From the NCBI GenBank assembly GCA_964560765.1, contig CAZLMG010000051.1:1-28748 (forward strand): a stretch of 28,748 nucleotides of DNA, given 5' to 3'. Positions 22,917-28,748 of this stretch are shown piece by piece; position 1 is the stretch's first letter, and the number at the start of each line of letters is the position of its first letter. The notes beneath the pieces are model-generated. The model searched no databases, was not told the DNA's origin, and was given only the letters and a program-made list of their open reading frames with translations. This DNA comes from CAZLMG01 sp964560765 (GTDB taxonomy: Bacteria; Bdellovibrionota_B; Oligoflexia; Oligoflexales; CAZLMG01). The translations under genes and the position numbers were made by a program.

Positions 22917-23867
22917 ATGAAGAAATTTCTGGTGATGGCTGCGCTCGTTAACCTGGGTCAAAGCTGTTCAAAGAGCCCGCCGGCAACAAGTCTAGCTCAA
23001 CCTGAGTTTTATGAGCTTTTGAGCCAAGCCGAGGACTTGGATGATCCCTCAGAGATACAATGCGGCGCTTGTGACGAGGAAAACATCATCTATCTCGAAG
23101 AGGAGCAATTGGATAAAGTTGGACTGTCCTTGAGACTTACGAGCGACACAAGGCTCGATGATGTTGAGTCTTCATTTCGCCTGACAGATCCAGTCACTTT
23201 AACTGGCACAACTTACAGAATTATTGAAGAGGCGGGAGCCAAGTACGCCGAATTTGTGTTTGAAGGAGTTAAAGAGTGTGGACAAAAAGTGTATAGCGTC
23301 GTGCGACAAAAAATCCCCGTAACTTGGATGGATCAGGCTGGAAACATCATGAGTCGAGGCGTAAGAAAGATCTTGAGTTTAGCCACGGAAATGGAAACAT
23401 CGCTGGCATCTGGCACTCATCCAGTTTTGAAATGGGGGTGCCGCCTTGGCGTCGTCACAGTGGTCTTGCTGCTTTTTGAAGGCGCTGCTTGGGCTGGTAG
23501 CGAAATTCCTCAGGAGATCCTGGTGAATGTTGCCAAGAAGTTGAAGAGCGGGAATGACCGCTGGGATCAGTCAGTTCTCTATATGGCGGAAAATCCTAAG
23601 ACACTGAGCCTGGAAGAGCATGCGTCTTGTGAAGCCTGTTTCGAAGCATCGAAGCCAGGACCCATTACCATTCAGGGCATCAATGAAGTTTGTACGCAAG
23701 ATTTTGCAACGGATTATTGTACGAGGTATCGATCGGCTCTGACCCTAAGGTTGGAGACGTGTGGTTCCAAACCCGGAGGCTTCGCTACCGTTGCTCACGC
23801 AAACTTCAATCCTTGGGGTGATAACCCTCTAAACGCGGATTTAAACATCGTGTGCTCTCAACGGTAG
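22917..23867 (+). CDS. Lipoprotein with internal membrane segment, 316 aa
   Basis: Adjacent ATGs at 22914 and 22917 follow AGAGGAG; 22917 has the better spacing (six bases). MKKFLVMAALVNLGQSC suggests a lipoprotein signal with Cys17, but GQSC is an atypical lipobox. The mature part opens with an acidic region with a CGAC motif (residues around 50), then a beta-rich domain, and a strongly hydrophobic stretch around residues 175-195 (CRLGVVTVVLLLFEGAAWAG). That stretch could be a transmembrane helix, or a second signal-like sequence with an AWA site. A second Cys-rich domain (SCEACFEAS, VCTQDF, YCTRY, TCGSK) follows. Family unknown. The hairpin at 23885-23910 follows the stop. Confidence 0.8.
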   Translation: MKKFLVMAALVNLGQSCSKSPPATSLAQPEFYELLSQAEDLDDPSEIQCGACDEENIIYLEEEQLDKVGLSLRLTSDTRLDDVESSFRLTDPVTLTGTTYRIIEEAGAKYAEFVFEGVKECGQKVYSVVRQKIPVTWMDQAGNIMSRGVRKILSLATEMETSLASGTHPVLKWGCRLGVVTVVLLLFEGAAWAGSEIPQEILVNVAKKLKSGNDRWDQSVLYMAENPKTLSLEEHASCEACFEASKPGPITIQGINEVCTQDFATDYCTRYRSALTLRLETCGSKPGGFATVAHANFNPWGDNPLNADLNIVCSQR

Positions 23868-23884
23868 TTTAACTTCTATTAGCC

Positions 23885-23910
23885 GGCCTCCAGCATTGTT
23901 GCTGGAGGCC
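23885..23910. terminator. Perfect 11-bp hairpin downstream of a lipoprotein gene
   Basis: GGCCTCCAGCA (23885-23895) pairs perfectly with TGCTGGAGGCC (23900-23910) over TTGT. It lies 17 bases after the stop at 23867, the right place for a terminator, but has no T-run. It abuts the truncated frame that starts at 23919, so it may also mark a breakpoint. Confidence 0.65.
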
Positions 23911-23918
23911 ACGGGCCG

Positions 23919-24506
23919 GTGACGATAACTCTTGGCACCAAGCTTTTCGCTGACCCTACGAAGGCCTTCATCTACTTTGCACCGTTCGATGTTGAAACCG
24001 GACCACTCGCTAAAGATACCGTTGATGGATTTTGCCAACAAGGCAGCACGCCCGCAGTTGCCAACGCCAGGGCCTGCTTTGCCTTCATTACGCGCACAGC
24101 GGGGGCTTGTGATTTGGACTTGTACCGAGAAAACAATTTGGACCGATTCCTGGCAATTCCCCTGCACAACGCTCTAGACCAGCCATTTCTTTCGACGCTA
24201 GCCGAACTCGAGCTGGGTGTTTTGGGAAGGGAGGCGGCCAATGAAATGACTGATGGCACCGGGAATACGATGTCCGAACTGAACATCGTCGATCTCTATT
24301 TGCTCACGGGCACAGGCACCGGCGGTTGTGCTGAAAAGGATGGTTTACCAGCAACGTCTTGTGTCACCCCCGCATCTGGCACCTCAGGGCCAGGGGCAGC
24401 CGATGGTATCTATATTCCGAGTAACCAACCAAAAGCCCTGGGTTATTATCCGTGGGAAATTCCCTGCCAATCTCCTGCCTTGGTGCCGTGCATTTGCTAC
24501 CAGTGA
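23919..24506 (+). pseudogene. 5'-truncated paralogue of the 8947 lipoprotein (C-terminal half)
   Basis: The 195-codon frame begins with GTG right after a hairpin, with no ribosome site and no signal peptide. It aligns with the C-terminal half of the product of 8947-9951. Near the start, VDGFCQQGSTPAV matches MDQVCADQRPSSV, each followed at similar spacing by another Cys and a hydrophobic helix. At the end, CQSPALVPCICYQ matches CDSPATSLLCICTK. The N-terminal half, including the lipoprotein signal, is missing; upstream in frame a stop is met at 23880. It is probably a remnant of a duplicated gene. The alternative is a real gene translated from GTG 23919 whose product would stay in the cytoplasm. 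It converges with the minus-strand gene ending at 24519. Confidence 0.6.
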
Positions 24507-24518
24507 GCACTCAGCACC

Positions 24519-25553
24519 TCACCACCCAACTATGCCGGCAATTCCGGCCCATAGCCCTGTTTGCTCTCTTTCGATATCGCCATTGTAGATTGCCTGACCA
24601 AGTAGACTCTTTGGCGGAGTCGACAGTCCGACGTCTTCCAAATGAAAGAAAATGCCATATCGTCTGTCTTCGGGAGCAAGGATCCTAACATCATGAAATG
24701 GCGAGACTGGTTCACCCCTTGCGCGCATTGCATCTTGCTCCTTCAACTTGGCAACGTATTGCATGGAATCCATGGCGCCATCAAGTGCGATAGCCGGGCC
24801 AGCAACTGTTGCGCATTTACCCGCAACGTTGACAACCTTGCCTGCAACTCCCAGCGCCTTCTTACCCATGCCGAGATACGTCCGCGATAAGGGGTTTGCT
24901 GATGGACCGTTGCCTTGAATTCGCCATAGCGGCTCAACTGGCGGTGGAACCGGATCGCCCACCATAGGCAGCGGGATGCGCGGCCTTGGTCCAATTTTAG
25001 TTGTTACATCCCACATACCAAAGTTTCCTGCGGTAACCGACTTCTCGTAGATTGAAAGACCATGAAACTTTGCCGCATCGTCATAAAGGCGCCCTGCCGG
25101 CGTTCTCAAGAATTCGCGTTTGGCGAACCATTCATCGGCATTTGTTTCAGCCCAGGTAGAATTCAGCACAAACGAATCGGCTAAGCCCAGAGATCGATTG
25201 ATGGCAAGCTGCGTTCCAAAGGCTGGCCGGTACAGGAGTTTCTGCAAGCCCATTCCCCGAACTGGCTCCGCAGTGCATGCAAAGAGAATTTTAAAGGGTT
25301 TATCCGCCTTCGATACAGCAAAGTCCAATGTTGCAAGAGGCGTGATTTGACCTGTGCTGGCTATGCGGACTCTTAATGCATGCGATGCCCCATAACCTGG
25401 GTCCACCTGCTGCTCGACTAGTAGCGCTCCAAATGGCGAGTCCGCTATGCGTTCGATGACAACCCAATCGCTGGCCAACACGGGCGACGACACGATCATG
25501 GCCCACAGGGCCAAAACGGCAGTCGATAGAATATGTAAGGTTGGAAGTCGCAT
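24519..25553 (-). CDS. Secreted protein with Pro-rich linker and Gly/Ala-rich segment
   Basis: ATG 25551-25553 (MRLPTLHILS) is preferred over the longer frame to 25598, because it begins the signal peptide that cleaves after SSPVLAS. No lipobox. The 344-residue product has a soluble N-terminal domain (about 30-180) with a single Cys at FACTAE, then a Pro-rich linker with RPRIPLPMVGDPVPPP. A Gly/Ala/Val stretch follows (LGMGKKALGVAGKVVNVAGK and onward) that could insert in membranes or pack as a glycine zipper. A soluble tail ends in GIAGIVGW. The decayed gene at 11013-11740 has the same order: RIPLP linker, Gly/Ala segment, tail. The layout resembles exported modular effectors, but that is inference. 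Ribosome site weak (GCAGAGAG). Confidence 0.8.
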   Translation of the reverse strand: MRLPTLHILSTAVLALWAMIVSSPVLASDWVVIERIADSPFGALLVEQQVDPGYGASHALRVRIASTGQITPLATLDFAVSKADKPFKILFACTAEPVRGMGLQKLLYRPAFGTQLAINRSLGLADSFVLNSTWAETNADEWFAKREFLRTPAGRLYDDAAKFHGLSIYEKSVTAGNFGMWDVTTKIGPRPRIPLPMVGDPVPPPVEPLWRIQGNGPSANPLSRTYLGMGKKALGVAGKVVNVAGKCATVAGPAIALDGAMDSMQYVAKLKEQDAMRARGEPVSPFHDVRILAPEDRRYGIFFHLEDVGLSTPPKSLLGQAIYNGDIEREQTGLWAGIAGIVGW

Positions 25554-25631
25554 GGTCAGCACTCTCTGCGTAAGTTGGAATGAGGGGCTCAAGGACACCC
25601 CCCGCCTCGTTCTGTGTAAACTCCCTATCAG

Positions 25632-26243
25632 TTACTCAACCCAAGCCGGCAATGTCGGGGCTGCCGGCAATGCGCAAGCAGAAGTGGTTGGCAGCCAGTT
25701 TTTGTCTTCCTTTGCCCAGGCAGCTTGTAATAGTGCGAAACATTCGGCGCTGCGATCGGTGCCATCGGCGCGGACGGCAGCACTTGTTGGGCAGTATTGG
25801 ATCTTGGTGGTTCCGCGGGTCGGCGCGCAAACCGCATTGGTGCAACTGCCGATAGTTGACGAGAGCACCACACAACAACTATTGCTGCCGGTACCCACGA
25901 TCAATGGATCCTTGCGACCAGAGAAGTAAAAGGACCCATCCGTCGGCATGAGCGCGGGGAACTCTGTGGTAATCGGCGCCCTAACTCCCTCGCATCCAGA
26001 TGGCACGCTGGCGATGGCTTGCTCATCGGGTGACGCACTGGGCTTTGACTCGCTGGGCTGGTTCGGGTTGATCTTCGCGGAACCAGCGGCCTCGTCAGGT
26101 TCACCCGATAATTCATCGCCACCCTCTTGCAGCTTTGACTCGATGGGGCGGCAAGCTGAACTGACCAATGACGCGGCCAGTAGCCAAACCGCCGTCCAAG
26201 ACAAGAGTGAGCTTTGGCTAAGTGTCTGTGTTGCATGGCTCAT
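25632..26243 (-). CDS. Cys-rich lipoprotein, 203 aa
   Basis: GGAG lies before ATG 26241-26243. The signal is long: MSHATQTLSQSSLLSWTAVW, then LLAASLVSSAC with lipid Cys31. A linker rich in Glu, Ser and Pro spans residues 35-78. The C-terminal domain has nine or so Cys, including NSCCVVLSS, GSCTNAVCAP, QYCPTS, AECFAL and SACALP, so it should be tightly disulfide-bonded. No recognised fold; small Cys-rich lipoproteins with such linkers are usually surface-displayed. It lies between the secreted protein gene (downstream) and the desaturase gene (45 bases upstream), all on the minus strand and possibly one operon. Confidence 0.85.
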   Translation of the reverse strand: MSHATQTLSQSSLLSWTAVWLLAASLVSSACRPIESKLQEGGDELSGEPDEAAGSAKINPNQPSESKPSASPDEQAIASVPSGCEGVRAPITTEFPALMPTDGSFYFSGRKDPLIVGTGSNSCCVVLSSTIGSCTNAVCAPTRGTTKIQYCPTSAAVRADGTDRSAECFALLQAAWAKEDKNWLPTTSACALPAAPTLPAWVE

Positions 26244-26288
26244 GGAATGGTGACTCCAATCTTTTTCTCTATGTGAGTTTTCGCTGCG

Positions 26289-27062
26289 TTAATACACCAG
26301 AAAGTCTCGTGGCCGATCATGGTGAAATCGATGGAAGATGACTCCCGTGCTGGCCCCACTGCCCAGGACAAAATCGAATATTCTCTTGTGTAACGGCCTT
26401 AGCCAGGACAATGCATGAGTCCCGTACAGCCTCGGCAGATGCAGCACGTAGGAAAAGGAAAACCAAGCCAGAGCGGCGCCGACGCGGTAAATGAGGGCGT
26501 AGGTTAATGTCATCTGCCAACCGAGAACTAGGTACGACGCCATGAGTACTGCCGATGAAATTATCAGCGTAGCCAAGCGCTCACGGGTCCAGATGGTTCC
26601 CGCACGCAACTCCCAATAAGCCATGACTTCTTCATAGAAGAGGGTGGCCAGTGCAGCCCGCCACCATGGATTAGTTTCGAACAAGCGGTGAGGGTTCGTC
26701 TTGCTCGAGGCGGCCATGCGCGAATCAGGCCGCGTATGGGCAAAATGGTGGGCAAGATGCTTGGCCCGCTTTGCCGAGAACGGCTCCTGATACGGCGTAT
26801 GGTAGTAAGAAAAGAAGGAGATCAACTTGGAGACGAACCCCCTATCCTCCACAGCGGCATGGGCGCGTTCATGCCGTACGTTGAAGAGTCTGACGGTGAG
26901 TACAAAGAATGGGAGAACAGCCAGCCACGGCATTCCCACGCTAGCGGTCACTCCCATCACCGCATAGAGGCCGAAAACGTTCATCAGCTCCGCCCGATCC
27001 AATTCGCGAGTCGGGCGAATCTTGCGCATCGACCGTGCACCATGTGGAAATTCATTGCTCAT
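26289..27062 (-). CDS. Fatty-acid-desaturase-like integral membrane protein
   Basis: AGGAGGA precedes ATG 27060-27062. The 257-residue product contains the three histidine boxes of membrane di-iron desaturases and hydroxylases in order: H64-ERAH68 (HxxxH), H102-LAHH106 (HxxHH) and H244-RFHH248 (HxxHH). Hydrophobic stretches near residues 30-60 and 150-205 would form the membrane helices. The family (PF00487) uses oxygen to desaturate or hydroxylate acyl chains or related lipids. At 257 residues it is shorter than typical acyl-lipid desaturases (300 or more). Its substrate cannot be read from sequence. It may modify the organism's own lipids; a link to lipoprotein acylation is only a possibility. 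It follows the FG-GAP gene by 61 bases on the same strand. Confidence 0.85.
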   Translation of the reverse strand: MSNEFPHGARSMRKIRPTRELDRAELMNVFGLYAVMGVTASVGMPWLAVLPFFVLTVRLFNVRHERAHAAVEDRGFVSKLISFFSYYHTPYQEPFSAKRAKHLAHHFAHTRPDSRMAASSKTNPHRLFETNPWWRAALATLFYEEVMAYWELRAGTIWTRERLATLIISSAVLMASYLVLGWQMTLTYALIYRVGAALAWFSFSYVLHLPRLYGTHALSWLRPLHKRIFDFVLGSGASTGVIFHRFHHDRPRDFLVY

Positions 27063-27123
27063 CTGCTGTCCTCCTCGAAGTCATAAACGCAACAGCTCGC
27101 TGACCTCTCAAAGAGCAGAGGCC

Positions 27124-28748
27124 TTAGTCACTTGGCCCAGCAATGTAGAACCCAGATCGTGAGTCTGGCTTTCCGCCAAATAAGCTGAATTGGGGTACAT
27201 GCGTATCCGGGTCGAGTGCTTGGATATGTGGACCGCCGCCGACTCCCGGCGCTACTAGAATCAGTCCGCGCGCCGAAGAGCTTGGCATGGCTCCGACTCG
27301 CACACCGCCGCGAAAGTTCGGGTCATAGGCAAAAAAATCTTCCACGGGGGTGAAAGTGCCGTTGGCCAGCGACAAGACTCGTACCCGCGGACCACCGCCT
27401 ACGTCGGCGCCGGTCACCAATTCAGATAATCCGTCCCCGTTCGCATCGACGGTGCTGATCCATACACCTCCGCGAAAAGATTCCTCGTAGACAAAGTTGT
27501 CTGCGAGCACCACATCAGCAACCGGGTCTAGAATTCGCACCCTGGGCCCGCCTCCAGGCGGTGTCGCCGTGACAATTTGATCTCGACCGTTGCCGGCAAA
27601 TCGCCCGGTGGCAACGCGCACCCCTAACTTGTAGGAGGGCTCGTACACCATGATGTTGCGAGCGACTTGGCCATTGACGTTGTACACTAATACGCGGGGA
27701 TCTTGATTTGCCCCCGCGCCAACAACAACCTGCGGATTGCCACCGGTGACCCGTCCGGCCGCAACGTAAACACCGCCAGAAGAGAATGGCGTTTGATCCA
27801 TGAGTACCTGACCGTTACTGCCATCGATGACCACGAACTTGCCGGGATATCGGCTGCCGGTGCCACAAATGAGATCGCGGACCCCATCTTGGTTCAGGTC
27901 AGCAAGTGCAACGCGAATGCCGCCGTCATAAAGTTGTCCAAAGGGCCACGCCTGGAATACAGGCTCGGTGGGGGCACTTGCCCGGAACACCCGAACCGGT
28001 TCGCGAGTGCCGTCTTCGGGACCTACAGCAATGAGGTCATTAACGGAAGGAATCGAGCCGATGGTTTGTACTCCTCCGCCACAAGTTCCATCGATCCGGT
28101 CACCGCCGTTATTCTGACGCTCGGGCAAATCCGTGAACTCACTCGTCGCGCAAAGCAAGGGTAGGGCTTGGATCGCAAATGGACACGAGGCGCCTTGACC
28201 ATTCGCGAACCAGCCCGCGCCGCCGATGCGATAGCAGCCGGCGAGTTCACCCGTTGGCATGGACTTATCGATCGTGATCGATACGGTCGACGAGGACCCG
28301 CCAGAGTTACGGGCGTAAATTGAAAATTTATATTGAGAATACTGCTTTAGGTTCTCTAGATCGATGAAGCCGTCATAAGTATAGAACTCTGCGGCAAACT
28401 GCGGCGTCTTCAGGTCATGGTACTTGATCTGATAGTAGCCAACATTATAAGCATAGTCCCATTCAACCCGGGCTGTCGTCTGATCCCTCCACCTGACGCG
28501 AACATTGCGCGGGCGACTGGGTGGCGTGATCTCGCAGCGACAACTAGAATTGCATAATCCTACTTCTCCTTGATCGGAACAATAGTTTCCAGGATAGCAG
28601 GCCGCCGACGACGACTCGTAGCAACTCGTATCGCTCGTCACTACTTGCGTCGAGAGAGCTTGCTCCAAATTGGCAGATCGATCGGAATTGTCTGAGGGCT
28701 GTGAATCGCTCTCATTTGCTGGGACAATCTCCTCGCGACTCTCAGTAC
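27124..28748 (-). CDS. Partial surface protein with FN3 domain and FG-GAP/VCBS-like repeats
   Basis: The minus-strand frame is open to the right edge, with no ATG in frame, so the true start and probable signal lie outside. The visible 540 residues begin with an acidic Ser/Asn-rich linker, then a Cys-rich patch (SCYESSSAACYPGNYC, CNSSCRC). A fibronectin type III-like domain (about residues 74-165: PPSRPRNVRVRW, RVEWDY, SIYARNSGG) follows. The last 260 residues form about five repeats of roughly 50-60 residues with GGVRVA-type strands, GGGPRVRV turns and Asp-rich loops (DLNQDGVRD near 282, DANGDGLSE near 434) that bind calcium in FG-GAP/VCBS beta-propellers. It should be an extracellular or outer-surface adhesion or binding protein. 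A homologous function is not assured. Confidence 0.88.
   Translation of the reverse strand, partial: TESREEIVPANESDSQPSDNSDRSANLEQALSTQVVTSDTSCYESSSAACYPGNYCSDQGEVGLCNSSCRCEITPPSRPRNVRVRWRDQTTARVEWDYAYNVGYYQIKYHDLKTPQFAAEFYTYDGFIDLENLKQYSQYKFSIYARNSGGSSSTVSITIDKSMPTGELAGCYRIGGAGWFANGQGASCPFAIQALPLLCATSEFTDLPERQNNGGDRIDGTCGGGVQTIGSIPSVNDLIAVGPEDGTREPVRVFRASAPTEPVFQAWPFGQLYDGGIRVALADLNQDGVRDLICGTGSRYPGKFVVIDGSNGQVLMDQTPFSSGGVYVAAGRVTGGNPQVVVGAGANQDPRVLVYNVNGQVARNIMVYEPSYKLGVRVATGRFAGNGRDQIVTATPPGGGPRVRILDPVADVVLADNFVYEESFRGGVWISTVDANGDGLSELVTGADVGGGPRVRVLSLANGTFTPVEDFFAYDPNFRGGVRVGAMPSSSARGLILVAPGVGGGPHIQALDPDTHVPQFSLFGGKPDSRSGFYIAGPSD

Noticed and set aside
27703..28164. A 153-codon plus-strand frame opposite the FG-GAP gene
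   Set aside because: The minus strand encodes clear FN3 and FG-GAP repeats across this stretch, so the plus frame is a shadow.
1..28748. CRISPR arrays, tRNA or rRNA genes
   Set aside because: No regularly spaced repeats, no tRNA-like T-loop with acceptor pairing, and no rRNA segments were seen by eye.

Overview
The window reads as chromosomal DNA of a Gram-negative bacterium with an unusually large set of exported proteins. At least twelve products begin with a lipoprotein signal peptide (short positive start, hydrophobic stretch, lipobox ending in Cys), two more have weak lipoboxes, and five look like ordinary Sec-exported proteins. Moderate G+C, lineage-specific lipoproteins, Pro/Ser/Glu linkers after the lipid Cys, delta-60 repeat and FG-GAP proteins together suggest a predatory or environmental Bdellovibrionota/Oligoflexia-like organism. 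That assignment is inference; there is no rRNA or universal marker gene here.

Layout. 1-1447: a partial lipoprotein gene on the minus strand at the left edge, then about 1 kb of mostly non-coding DNA with a decayed IS91-like transposase tail. 1448-4907: a cytoplasmic helical-repeat (TPR-like) protein with a perfect 12-bp inverted repeat at its 5' end, then three small lipoprotein genes (two overlap by ATGA). 5155-9951: a probable three-gene lipoprotein operon whose central member is a 948-residue lipoprotein with a C-terminal calcineurin-like metallophosphoesterase domain. 10330-14480: a Pro/Ser-tailed lipoprotein, a frameshifted remnant, a small secreted protein, a small Cys-rich lipoprotein (minus) and a 350-residue secreted protein. 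14506-17934 (minus): a delta-60 repeat protein, an AraC-type regulator and a lipoprotein of the DUF2817 (M14-like zinc peptidase) family. 18372-24506 (plus): a lipoprotein paralogous to the one at 5155, a parallel beta-helix protein, a secreted Pro-rich protein, a lipoprotein with an internal membrane segment and an apparently 5'-truncated gene. 24519-28748 (minus): a secreted protein with a Pro-rich linker and Gly/Ala-rich segment, a Cys-rich lipoprotein, a fatty-acid-desaturase-like membrane protein and an FN3 plus FG-GAP surface protein cut by the right edge.

How it fits together. Most genes are families internal to this window: 5155/18372; 1-407/8947/23919; and a looser pair 11013-11740/24519. 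The region therefore looks like a lipoprotein-diversification locus with duplication, truncation and frameshift decay. Clear enzymes are few (metallophosphoesterase, DUF2817 peptidase, desaturase). A role in envelope remodelling, surface interaction or effector delivery is possible but is inference. No tRNA, rRNA, CRISPR array or intact mobile element was found.
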